From contig WRGP01000229.1 in the NCBI GenBank assembly GCA_009787135.1, positions 1-17,950 on the forward strand: DNA of 17,950 nucleotides. Direction: 5' to 3'. This document shows, one piece after another, positions 1-6,119 of the stretch. The stretch comes from Bacillota bacterium. GTDB lineage: Bacteria > Bacillota > Clostridia > Christensenellales > Aristaeellaceae. Every line of letters starts with the position of its first letter. Positions within the stretch are counted from its first letter, which is position 1. Below the pieces are notes generated by a model. It ran no database searches. It worked only from the letters and a program-made list of their open reading frames with translations, and was not told where the DNA came from. Both the position numbers and the translations under genes were made by a program.

Positions 1-260
1 CCAAGGGAGAACGGCTGGCAAGGAGGCCCGCCAGTGATGAACTGAATGTCTAGCCCATAATCCGTATAATTCACGAGCCTAACATCCGTCCGCACGACTC
101 TCCAATCGGCAACGCCACTATAGCCGTTCGCGATATTCGCGTTAATGGTGTCACATGAGTCGCTATCCCACTCAAGTAACGCCGATGGAGAAAAGCCAGC
201 CTGGTGCAGGCCTAGCGCGAGACCTCCCGCTCCGCCAAATAATTCCAAAGAGCGAACCAC
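1..260 (-). CDS. DNA (cytosine-5-)-methyltransferase, N-terminal part (cut by window edge)
   Basis: The first 86 residues of a C5-cytosine DNA methyltransferase are visible; the rest lies left of the window. Residues 7-23 (LFGGAGGLALGLHQAGF) are motif I, the S-adenosylmethionine-binding loop. The acidic E30/D32 segment is motif II, and GGPPCQPFS (77-85) is motif IV with the catalytic cysteine at 81. The enzyme transfers a methyl group to C5 of cytosine in a specific DNA site. An in-frame TGA lies immediately before the GTG at 260-258, and an AAAGGTGG ribosome site stands 8 bases upstream, so the GTG start is well fixed. It begins 17 bases after the XRE regulator ends, so the two probably share an mRNA. 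Whether a restriction enzyme follows cannot be seen. Confidence 0.9.
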   Translation of the reverse strand, partial: MVRSLELFGGAGGLALGLHQAGFSPSALLEWDSDSCDTINANIANGYSGVADWRVVRTDVRLVNYTDYGLDIQFITGGPPCQPFSL

Positions 261-277
261 TCAGTTCACCACCTTTC

Positions 278-505
278 TTAGGAATCATTTTCCGATAATA
301 CCTCGTCCGGTTCCATGTCCATAATGTCATGTATTCCGACATCCAAGGACTTACAGATCTTTAAAAGAACGTCCGTTGTTATGTTTTCGCCTTTACTCAA
401 TTTCGCGATCAAGGTGGTACTGACCCCAGAAACCCGCTTCAAATCGCGTTTGTTCATATTTTTATCAATCAGGAGTTTCCATAACCTTTTATAGCTTATG
501 CCCAT
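278..505 (-). CDS. small XRE/Cro-C1 family helix-turn-helix regulator
   Basis: A 75-residue protein consisting almost only of a Cro/C1-type helix-turn-helix. The recognition region is DLKRVSGVSTTLIAKLSKGE, followed by the usual TTDVLLKICKSLDVGIHDIM tail. This compact family commonly sits before C5 methyltransferase genes, and this one is directly upstream of one in the same direction. A role as controller of the methyltransferase is therefore likely, by inference. A GTG six bases further upstream overlaps the ribosome site and is a poor start. The ATG at 505 has GAGGTG five bases ahead and is preferred. A consensus promoter (617-645) and a perfect palindrome (566-581) lie upstream, which suggests autoregulation. 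Confidence 0.88.
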   Translation of the reverse strand: MGISYKRLWKLLIDKNMNKRDLKRVSGVSTTLIAKLSKGENITTDVLLKICKSLDVGIHDIMDMEPDEVLSENDS

Positions 506-565
506 ATCCACACCTCAAAAATGGCTTATCTGTCGTCATTACCGTTTCGCAACCACTACCCCCTC

Positions 566-581
566 GCGTTGCCGGCAACGC
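566..581. promoter_or_regulatory. perfect 16-bp palindrome, candidate operator of the XRE regulator
   Basis: GCGTTGCCGGCAACGC is a perfect 16-bp inverted repeat. It lies in the leader between the predicted transcription start (about 610) and the XRE start codon (505). Its position fits an autoregulatory operator. Alternatively it could act as an RNA hairpin in the leader. Binding by the XRE protein is inference only. Confidence 0.5.
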
Positions 582-616
582 TTAGTCTGTTTTTCCCCTC
601 GCGCCTTCTCACGCAA

Positions 617-645
617 ATTATATCTAGCCGTTTTGGTGAAGTCAA
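617..645 (-). promoter_or_regulatory. sigma-A promoter of the XRE-methyltransferase operon
   Basis: Minus-strand TTGACT (645-640) and TATAAT (622-617) are separated by exactly 17 bases, a near-perfect vegetative promoter. The expected transcription start is near 610, giving a leader of about 105 bases before the XRE gene. It lies downstream of the HTH gene at 702-899, so the regulator-methyltransferase pair can be expressed independently of that gene. Confidence 0.75.
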
Positions 646-701
646 CCGATTTTCCGAGCTCGCAAAAATAGTTTTCGAACCCAACAATGGGTGGAACCGG
701 A

Positions 702-899
702 TTATTCATCGTCGTTCGCCAACTCAACGCCGTCAAGATTTGTCTTTTCCGCCGCTTCGCCAGACCGAATCCACTCATCAACTTCGGAAATTTTGAACTT
801 CCATTGGCGCCCAACTTTATGAGCGGGCATACTCTTCTTTTCTATCCAAAGGAGAATCGTTTCTCGGCTTACACCGAGGTAGTCTGTCATAATAGCCAT
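702..899 (-). CDS. excisionase-type / MerR-like small HTH DNA-binding protein
   Basis: A 65-residue winged-HTH protein of the excisionase (HTH_17) type. DYLGVSRETILLWIEKKSMP (residues 6-25) is the helix-turn-helix, and HKVGRQWKFKISEVDEWIRS is the wing and following helix that define this family. Such proteins act in mobile elements as recombination directionality factors or as small regulators. The first helix is short: the ATG at 899 leaves few residues before the HTH. The reading frame stays open upstream to a TAA at 951-953 without an ATG, and that stretch lies antisense to a serine-recombinase remnant. The 5' end may therefore have been altered at a rearrangement junction. The ribosome site (AAAAGG, 2 bases from the ATG) is poor. 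The family call is firm; the exact start and biological role are uncertain. Confidence 0.75.
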   Translation of the reverse strand: MAIMTDYLGVSRETILLWIEKKSMPAHKVGRQWKFKISEVDEWIRSGEAAEKTNLDGVELANDDE

Positions 900-1031
900 G
901 GCCTTTTGTCCGAGTTCGACGAGGCGTTGTTCCGGGCTACGGCGGATCGATTAACGGTTTCCTCTGAGCGTGAGGTGGCTGTGCTGTTCCGAGATGGTAC
1001 GGCGATAACTGTGGATGTGGTTGGGAAATAG
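900..1031 (+). pseudogene. 3' remnant of a site-specific serine recombinase
   Basis: The last 43 codons before the TAG at 1029-1031 read as a protein C-terminus: EFDEALFRATADRLTV, then SEREVAVLFRDGTAITVDV. This is the end typical of serine recombinases (W/FDE-LF---V--VTVY----V-F-F-DG-EI). The catalytic resolvase domain and the remaining roughly 450 residues are absent. To the left, the same frame runs antisense through the excisionase-like gene and shows no homology I recognise. It is best read as a decayed or truncated integrase/resolvase left by a past insertion, consistent with the accessory character of 1-2190. It is short, so homology rests on a pattern of a few residues. Confidence 0.5.
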
Positions 1032-1040
1032 CACGAAGGC

Positions 1041-1907
1041 TTACTGGAACTCTGGATATTGTGAAAGGAACATTTCGTTAGCAACTTCCATCTGGTGGCT
1101 GTATTCCGCATAGGATTTGCTCAATCTCTTCATGGCGGGTAAAAATACATCGTAGTAACCACTGGAAGTAAAAAATTCTTTTAGCAAGTCTTGAATTATA
1201 TTCAGAGGAGAGTTTTTATACTCGTCAGACTGCCTAAAATGTAAATATCGCTCGAGCACCTCCTTATTTTCTAAAAAAAACGCTTCAGGATTTTCTATTG
1301 AGTGCTTAACATTTTCCAGCAGGTTGCTTACGAAATCCAGGTTATAATCCCTTGTATTTTCATCCAAAAAGTTCTGTACGACCGCTGGGAAATCCAAAGA
1401 AGGAGCATTGTCTAAAAACACTGTGATTTCGTCATACGCTTGGCGCTCTTCCTCGGTTGCAATCGGCTTTGTTAAGAAGCGCGAGAAATGCAGACAAATG
1501 AATCTGCCGTAGTACCCGGGAAATGCTTCCAGGAGTTTCTCAGCAATTGTTGTTTTTAAATCAATAGCTTCCAAGTCTGCGATAATTTCGGAGCAGTTCT
1601 GACCGCGACAAAGCTTATTGAGCACAGTCCTATTTGCTTGTTCTCGTTGCGCTCTCAGTTCTTTATGAATCGCGATTTTCTGTAAGCTTTCACCCGTCTC
1701 ATCTGCGAGAACTGTTTTTATTTCCTCCACGCTCAGACCAAGTTTTCGGAACAATGAGATTTTCGTCAGGCGTTCCACATCATTCTGGTTGAAATCTCTG
1801 TAACCGTTCTCCAAAATGGCAGGGTATATCAATTCGTGCTCTGTGTAGTATTCAATTGCCTTTTTAGTCAAATTTGCCTTTTTACTCACTTCATTAATCA
1901 GCACCAT
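1041..1907 (-). CDS. MerR-family transcriptional regulator with a long C-terminal effector domain
   Basis: A 288-residue protein. Residues 1-70 are a MerR winged HTH: LINEVSKKANLTKKAIEYYT, then ENGYRDFNQNDVERL and LFRKLGLSVEEIKTVL. A helical region follows, with a cysteine pair near LCRGQNCSE. A helical C-terminal domain of about 180 residues has no function I can name. MerR proteins sit on promoters with a 19-bp spacer and untwist DNA when an effector binds; exactly such a promoter precedes this gene. The ATG at 1907 follows GAGGTG by three bases. A longer start at a TTG (1934) falls inside the promoter and is rejected. No efflux pump or target gene is next to it, so its target other than itself is unknown. 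Confidence 0.88.
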   Translation of the reverse strand: MVLINEVSKKANLTKKAIEYYTEHELIYPAILENGYRDFNQNDVERLTKISLFRKLGLSVEEIKTVLADETGESLQKIAIHKELRAQREQANRTVLNKLCRGQNCSEIIADLEAIDLKTTIAEKLLEAFPGYYGRFICLHFSRFLTKPIATEEERQAYDEITVFLDNAPSLDFPAVVQNFLDENTRDYNLDFVSNLLENVKHSIENPEAFFLENKEVLERYLHFRQSDEYKNSPLNIIQDLLKEFFTSSGYYDVFLPAMKRLSKSYAEYSHQMEVANEMFLSQYPEFQ

Positions 1908-1922
1908 TATCACCTCGACAAC

Positions 1923-1953
1923 ATCATATGCCAACCCCCAGGGTGATAGTCAA
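1923..1953 (-). promoter_or_regulatory. MerR-type promoter with 19-bp spacer
   Basis: Minus-strand TTGACT (1953-1948) and TATGAT (1928-1923) are 19 bases apart. That over-long spacer is the hallmark of MerR-regulated promoters. The spacer contains the partly symmetrical ACCCTGGGGGT, a candidate operator core. The transcription start would fall about 10 bases before the MerR ATG, so the leader is little more than the ribosome site. This supports autoregulation of the adjacent MerR gene. Confidence 0.7.
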
Positions 1954-2018
1954 TAGGTGTTTTATATTATTCCTGAGTTGAGAGATCGAACGGAAGGAAA
2001 CTTGAGAACTCTAACTGT

Positions 2019-2072
2019 CTTACCGTTCCCAAGGAGGGTTCATTTTTGCTTACCGTTCTCACGGTGGATTCA
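2019..2072. repeat. two direct 24-bp repeats, possible transposon (IS21-like) end
   Basis: CTTACCGTTC followed by CAAGGAGGGTTCA-like sequence occurs at 2019-2042 and again at 2049-2072 with 20 of 24 positions identical; the spacing is 30 bp. A weaker TTACC recurs at 2086-2090. Repeated terminal binding sites of about this size and spacing are seen at the ends of IS21-family elements. No transposase gene or second end is in the window, so this would be a solitary or decayed end. Alternatively, the repeats could be iterons bound by a regulator of the neighbouring MerR region. Confidence 0.4.
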
Positions 2073-2130
2073 AAATTGGGGCTGATTACCAATGACAACA
2101 CTAACAGCAGATGGTTTCACGACGCACGAA

Positions 2131-2188
2131 CAAAGCCAATAGTCCGCAAACCCTTTGATATCAATGGATTTGCCTTCTATCGGCTTTG
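2131..2188 (-). repeat. 58-bp imperfect palindrome / long RNA hairpin beside tRNA-fMet
   Basis: A single centre of symmetry at 2159.5 organises the whole stretch. The outer 12-base arms are 2131-2142 and 2177-2188. A 3x3 internal loop follows, then inner 8-base arms (2146-2153 and 2166-2173), a mismatch, and a central TTGATATCAA. Read on the minus strand, both imperfect arm positions become G-U pairs, which favours an RNA structure made on the same strand as the tRNA. It begins 11 bases after the tRNA CCA end. No uridine run follows, so it is not a standard terminator. A recombination site or transposon-associated hairpin is an alternative. Confidence 0.55.
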
Positions 2189-2199
2189 ACCTGGTGAAA

Positions 2200-2276
<77 letters not shown>

Positions 2277-2303
2277 ATAACAATGCCACTTACGGCAAAA
2301 TTT

Positions 2304-2332
2304 ATCATATCTCAAACCAGACCGATTGTCAA
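2304..2332 (-). promoter_or_regulatory. sigma-A promoter of the tRNA-fMet gene
   Basis: Minus-strand TTGACA (2332-2327) and TATGAT (2309-2304) have a 17-base spacer. The start would fall roughly 20 bases before the mature tRNA 5' end at 2276. This is a perfect -35 with a good -10, as expected for a stable-RNA gene. Confidence 0.75.
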
Positions 2333-2634
2333 GCATAAATTTGAACGGCCTGCGATTCGGATTTTTGGAAGGATTTTCGGATTTTAGGAAAAGGCGAACT
2401 GGGAAGCCAAGCCAAATCCGGCACATCATCCAGCCGGGCCCTCACTGCAGTGGAGAGAGAAGCATAAAGTTCAATAAATTTGAGGAAGCCAAAGACAGCA
2501 AAGTACATTCCGTGCAGACAAAACCCCTTCCGCTTTGGCCGCAAATACCGCTTGCCCATAGGCACCCATATTTTTGCGCAGGGAGATGGTCAGCTGATTC
2601 AACCTTCTCTCCCCGCCTTCCTGGCTTTTCTGTA
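2333..2634. other. 302-bp stretch between tRNA promoter and sugar-kinase operon end
   Basis: No recognised gene or convincing intrinsic terminator for the leftward operon. The only candidate content is the 55-codon minus-strand reading frame at 2471-2638, described separately. The rest (2333-2470) shows nothing I can identify. Confidence 0.5.
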
Positions 2635-2638
2635 TCAT
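2471..2638 (-). CDS. possible small coupled ORF (55 aa), unrecognised
   Basis: The ATG at 2638-2636 overlaps the TGA of the upstream PfkB kinase gene (ATGA), the arrangement of translationally coupled genes. The 55-residue product contains the protein-like stretch NMGAYGQAVFAAKAEGVLSA and ends CCLWLPQIY. I recognise no family. It may be a real small gene, the start of a longer gene broken by a frameshift, or chance. No separate ribosome site is seen, and an 8-bp hairpin (2635-2655) surrounds the start codon. Confidence 0.3.
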   Translation of the reverse strand: MIQKSQEGGERRLNQLTISLRKNMGAYGQAVFAAKAEGVLSARNVLCCLWLPQIY

Positions 2639-2655
2639 GCGTCATTCACGCATGA
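2635..2655 (-). repeat. 8-bp stem-loop spanning the PfkB kinase stop codon
   Basis: TCATGCGT and ACGCATGA are perfect 8-base inverted arms with a 5-base loop. The structure includes the kinase TGA and the ATG of the small downstream frame. No T-run follows on the minus strand, so it is not an ordinary terminator. It could protect the mRNA 3' end or gate coupling to the downstream frame. Confidence 0.45.
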
Positions 2656-3549
2656 GCGGAAGGCAAGATTACAGGCCTGCACCTCTTCCATGCGCGGAAC
2701 GGATGCCGCCGCACCCATGCGGCATACGGTTATGGCCGCCGCCTTGGCCGCCATGCGCAGGCACGCGGGAACGTCATGGCCCGCTGCCAAACCGGCCAAA
2801 AAATACGCGATATAGGTATCCCCGGCGGCGGTGGTGTCCACCGCCGGCACATTATAGGCGCCCTGGCGGAATATCTCGCCGCCTGGCCCCTGATACAGCG
2901 ACCCCTGTTCCCCCAACGTCAGCACCAGCGCGGCTTTGGGGTAGCGGGCCCGCAGCGCCGCAAGCTGCTCCATGGGATCCTTTGCGCCGCACAGATCTTC
3001 CGCCTCCACCTCGTTAAGGAAGAGCATGTCCGCCAAGTCCAGCGGCGCCAAGCGCATATTCTCGTTCATGGGCGCGGGATTTACGGCTACGCGCATGCCG
3101 GCTGACTTGGCTTTGCGGATCATGTGATCCACCAAATTTACCTCGTTTTGCACAAGAAGAATATCCCCGGCGGAGAAGCCTGACAGCGCCTCGTCGATGT
3201 ATGCGCCGGTAATTTTCAGGTTCGCGCCGCCGTAGAGCAGGATGCAGTTTTGCCCCGCGGCATCCACCTGTATGATGGCGTGGCCGGTTTTCTCCGCACA
3301 GCGGCGGATCAGGCTCACGTCTACGCCATTCTCCGCCAAACTTCGCACCAGCATGCCGCCATCCTCACCGACGCAGCCGGCATGATATACGGTAAGCCTA
3401 GCGCGGGCCAGCGCGATGGATTGATTCAAACCCTTTCCGCCGCAAAGCACCTGCCTATCCGTGGAAGACAGCGTTTCCCCCTGCCGGACAAAATGCGGCA
3501 CGGCATACACATAGTCTATGTTCATAGAGCCGATGTTCAGGATTTTCAC
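2635..3549 (-). CDS. PfkB/ribokinase-family sugar kinase
   Basis: A 304-residue carbohydrate kinase of the PfkB family, the usual length for ribokinase. CGGKGLNQSIALAR (36-49) is the first PfkB signature with the substrate-binding GGKG. NPAP (157-160) and the nucleotide-binding LTLGEQGSL follow. VDTTAAGDTYIAYF (237-250) is the second signature with catalytic Asp244. It phosphorylates a sugar or nucleoside hydroxyl with ATP; the substrate cannot be read from sequence. The GTG start at 3549 has a GGGAGGT site eight bases upstream. It is the last clear gene of the leftward operon, 137 bases after the LacI regulator. Because an mtnK-type kinase is already present, this second kinase may handle ribose or another ligand of the same importer (inference). 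Confidence 0.88.
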   Translation of the reverse strand: MKILNIGSMNIDYVYAVPHFVRQGETLSSTDRQVLCGGKGLNQSIALARARLTVYHAGCVGEDGGMLVRSLAENGVDVSLIRRCAEKTGHAIIQVDAAGQNCILLYGGANLKITGAYIDEALSGFSAGDILLVQNEVNLVDHMIRKAKSAGMRVAVNPAPMNENMRLAPLDLADMLFLNEVEAEDLCGAKDPMEQLAALRARYPKAALVLTLGEQGSLYQGPGGEIFRQGAYNVPAVDTTAAGDTYIAYFLAGLAAGHDVPACLRMAAKAAAITVCRMGAAASVPRMEEVQACNLAFRSCVNDA

Positions 3550-3686
3550 AAAAACATACCTCCCGAGCCCTGGGGATGATCAAGGGGGCCGTGCACATAA
3601 CCGAACCCACAACGCGTCCGATCTGACAACTTGGCTAGAAAAACCCGCTAACGGCCACCGTGCCCGTCACGCGCCCCGCCAGCATG

Positions 3687-4703
3687 TTATGACTCCTTCG
3701 CGCGGCTTTGCCGGGTGCTGCTTCGCACCACCAAACTGCCCATGATCTGCATGTGTATGCTCGGCAGATCGGGATGCCGGATGCGCATTCGAATCATATC
3801 CACCGCCAGCTTGCCCAGTGCGGAGCGTGAAATGCGCATGGTCGTCAGCGCCGGCATGTTGACCGCGCTGAAGGGGATGTCGTCCACGCCGACGATCGAC
3901 AGATCCTCCGGTATGATAAACCCGGCTTCCTGTATGGCCTTCACCGCGCCGATGGCTACGGTGTCGTTGTCCGCCACCACCGCGCCGCCCGGTACATACG
4001 CTCCGGTTTCCAACAGCCTTTTCATATCCGCATACGCGCCGCCCAGCGTGGGCATGAGCAGCACCGGTTCCGGCGGCGTAAGCCCCAGCCGCGCAAGCTC
4101 CCGCAGATATCCCTCATATCGCTCCTCACAGTTGCGGATGGGCAGGCTGGACTTAAAATAGCCAATTTGCCTGTGCCCTATTTCGTACAGGTAGCGTGTG
4201 GCCGCGGCGGTAATGCTCGCGTTGGCCATCACCACGCTGTCCACATCGTCGTACTGCATGCTGTTGTCGAGTACCACCAGGGGCACGGTCAGCAGATCCA
4301 ATAGCGCATAGTCGCTTCCATTCAATTCCGTCCCAATCAAAATGACACCGTCCGGCGAGTCCGCCATCAGTTCGCGAAAGGTAGCTTCCGCCGTCTTGGG
4401 CTCACAATTGCACATCACCAGGTCAAAGGTGTAGCGCCTGCATTCGCTTTCAATCTGATCGATGATGGAGGCAATGAAGCCTTGGTTTTCTTCAATGGTG
4501 ACGCCATGCGTACGGAACTTCATGACCGTCAGCCTAAATTTTTTGATTTTTCGTTTTTGAGCGGACACCACATAGCCGTATTGATCAATTGCGTTTTGAA
4601 CGCGTTTGCGCGTCTCTTCGCTCACGCCTTTTTTTTGGTTAATGACCAATGAAACCGCCGCCGGCGAAACGCCTGTCAATGAGGCAATTTCCCTGATCGT
4701 CAT
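3687..4703 (-). CDS. LacI-family transcriptional regulator
   Basis: A 338-residue LacI/GalR repressor. Residues 2-25 are the HTH (IREIASLTGVSPAAVSLVIN), with the hinge region at about 45-58. The rest is a periplasmic-binding-protein-like effector domain containing GVILIGTELNG, GHRQIGYF, ADNDTVAIGAVKAI and VGVDDIPFS. The ATG at 4703 has GGGGGA six bases upstream and starts exactly at the conserved HTH. The frame is open further upstream to 4982, but that extension is low-complexity and unlike any family member. The gene lies inside the operon it presumably controls. A candidate operator is the TTAGT-N12-ACTAA inverted repeat at 8241-8262. The effector is likely the imported sugar or its phosphate, by inference. 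Confidence 0.92.
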   Translation of the reverse strand: MTIREIASLTGVSPAAVSLVINQKKGVSEETRKRVQNAIDQYGYVVSAQKRKIKKFRLTVMKFRTHGVTIEENQGFIASIIDQIESECRRYTFDLVMCNCEPKTAEATFRELMADSPDGVILIGTELNGSDYALLDLLTVPLVVLDNSMQYDDVDSVVMANASITAAATRYLYEIGHRQIGYFKSSLPIRNCEERYEGYLRELARLGLTPPEPVLLMPTLGGAYADMKRLLETGAYVPGGAVVADNDTVAIGAVKAIQEAGFIIPEDLSIVGVDDIPFSAVNMPALTTMRISRSALGKLAVDMIRMRIRHPDLPSIHMQIMGSLVVRSSTRQSRAKES

Positions 4704-5024
4704 ACGCGTCCCCCAGTCCTGTCCGCATTGAAATTTGGCATAACCCTCCGAAACGCTGGATCCCGCCGAATCAAGTTGTTCGACGCCTGGCCGCGCTTTC
4801 CCTGCCGCTGCGGCAGACACCTCTTTGCGATGATGACGCAGACATACAGCGCCTCGCAAATCGCATTGCCTGATGGGGAGGGACGCAAGAGCGCGCTGCC
4901 CCATTGACCCCGCCAGCGGACGTCCCGCCGCGCCGCCGCAATTAGGCCCCGGCCGATCTCCGCCCGCGTTTCGCCGCCTCACGGCACACCACCCGCCGCA
5001 CGGTTTCGCGCGGCCGATTCTCGT
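4704..5024 (-). other. 321-bp GC-rich gap inside the leftward operon
   Basis: This lies between mtnA and the LacI gene. Apart from the LacI ribosome site, no gene is recognised. A 28-codon frame (start 5028) begins with ATGA overlapping the mtnA stop and reads MNENRPRETVRRVVCREAAK before ending at 4944-4942. It is arginine-rich and resembles nothing known. The LacI frame is also open from 4982. No promoter or terminator is convincing. It may be an untranslated spacer or the remains of a gene. Confidence 0.4.
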
Positions 5025-6119
5025 TCATGCCTGCCTTCTTTTTGCCTCGGCCTTCCTGCGGAAGATCTCGCGCAAGCTCTCGCTATACGGCGGGCGCGCG
5101 ATGCCATATTCCGTCACGATGGCCGTAATCAGCTCGTTATCGGCGAAATCAAAGGCGGGGTTGTATACCTTCACGCCCTCGGGCGCCATGCGCTTCTCGT
5201 ACCACATCTCCGTCACCTCATGCGCCGGGCGCTCCTCAATGGGGATATCCTCCCCCTTTTCCACGGTCATGTCGATGGTGGAGGTCGGCGCGCATACGTA
5301 AAACGGAATGCCGTAGTATTTCGCGAGGACCGCCACGCCGGAGGTGCCGATTTTGTTGCAGCTATCGCCGTTTGCGGCCACGCGGTCACACCCCACGAAG
5401 ACGGCCTGCACCCAGCCGTTCTTCATCACCTGGGAGGCCATGTTATCGCAGATAACGGTGGTGTCCACGCCGTCCGACACCAATTCGAACGCGCTCAGCC
5501 GCGCGCCCTGCAGCAGCGGCCGCGTTTCATCGGCAAATACCTTAAAGGTATACCCCCGCTCCTTGCCCAGATGAATCGGGGCCAGCGCCGTTCCATACTT
5601 GGCCGTGGCCAATTGCCCCGCGTTGCAGTGGGTCAGGATGCCGTCGCCGTCCTTGACAAGCGTCAGGCCGTGCTCGCCGATCCTCTTGCAGACCCAGATA
5701 TCCTCTTCCTTCACGGCCACGGCTTCCGCGCGCAGCAGGGTTTTAAGCTCGTCCGCGTTTCTTCCCTTGTTTTCCAGCACCACGCGCTCCATGCGGTCCA
5801 GCGCCCAAGACAGGTTCACCGCCGTCGGCCGGGCCGAGGCAAGATAATCCTTCGCTTCTTTGAATCGCGCGCAGAAATCGTCGTATCCATCCGCCTTGAC
5901 GGCCTTGGCGGCCAGATAAACGCCGATGGCCGCCGCCACGCCGATGGCGGGCGCGCCGCGTACCTTGAGCAGGTAGATGGCCTCCCAGATATCCCGTTGG
6001 CACGTAAGGCGCAGAATTTCGACCTCGCCCGGCAGCTTCGTCTGGTCCACGATCACAAGCGCGCTCTTTTCATCGTCCAGCGCGACGGTCTCATAGCGCA
6101 GGATGTTTTCCTCTTTCAC
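5025..6119 (-). CDS. mtnA: S-methyl-5-thioribose-1-phosphate isomerase (MtnA family; may act on 5-deoxyribose-1-P)
   Basis: A 364-residue member of the MtnA / eIF2B-like isomerase family, near the usual 350 residues. RGAPAIG (54-60) binds the phosphate. The catalytic cysteine is C165 in THCNAGQLAT, and the catalytic aspartate is D245 in GCDRVAANGD. ADETRPLLQGARLSAFEL and FYVCAPTSTID are further family signatures. The reaction converts methylthioribose-1-phosphate to methylthioribulose-1-phosphate in the cytoplasm. Close relatives also isomerise 5-deoxyribose-1-phosphate. Its GTG start overlaps the TGA of the kinase gene (GTGA), so translation is coupled. The partner aldolase, rather than the mtnB dehydratase of the methionine cycle, points to the DHAP-shunt branch. 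Function is firm at family level; the sugar's 5-substituent is not decided. Confidence 0.95.
   Translation of the reverse strand: MKEENILRYETVALDDEKSALVIVDQTKLPGEVEILRLTCQRDIWEAIYLLKVRGAPAIGVAAAIGVYLAAKAVKADGYDDFCARFKEAKDYLASARPTAVNLSWALDRMERVVLENKGRNADELKTLLRAEAVAVKEEDIWVCKRIGEHGLTLVKDGDGILTHCNAGQLATAKYGTALAPIHLGKERGYTFKVFADETRPLLQGARLSAFELVSDGVDTTVICDNMASQVMKNGWVQAVFVGCDRVAANGDSCNKIGTSGVAVLAKYYGIPFYVCAPTSTIDMTVEKGEDIPIEERPAHEVTEMWYEKRMAPEGVKVYNPAFDFADNELITAIVTEYGIARPPYSESLREIFRRKAEAKRRQA

Noticed and set aside
3639..3670. Hairpin followed by a T-run between the LacI gene and the PfkB kinase
   Set aside because: The stem is only 4 bp before a bulge, too weak to call a terminator. The kinase has no promoter of its own that I can see.
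4704..4982. N-terminal extension of the LacI regulator by 93 codons
   Set aside because: The extension is low-complexity and GC-driven. The family HTH begins exactly at the ATG at 4703, which has its own ribosome site.
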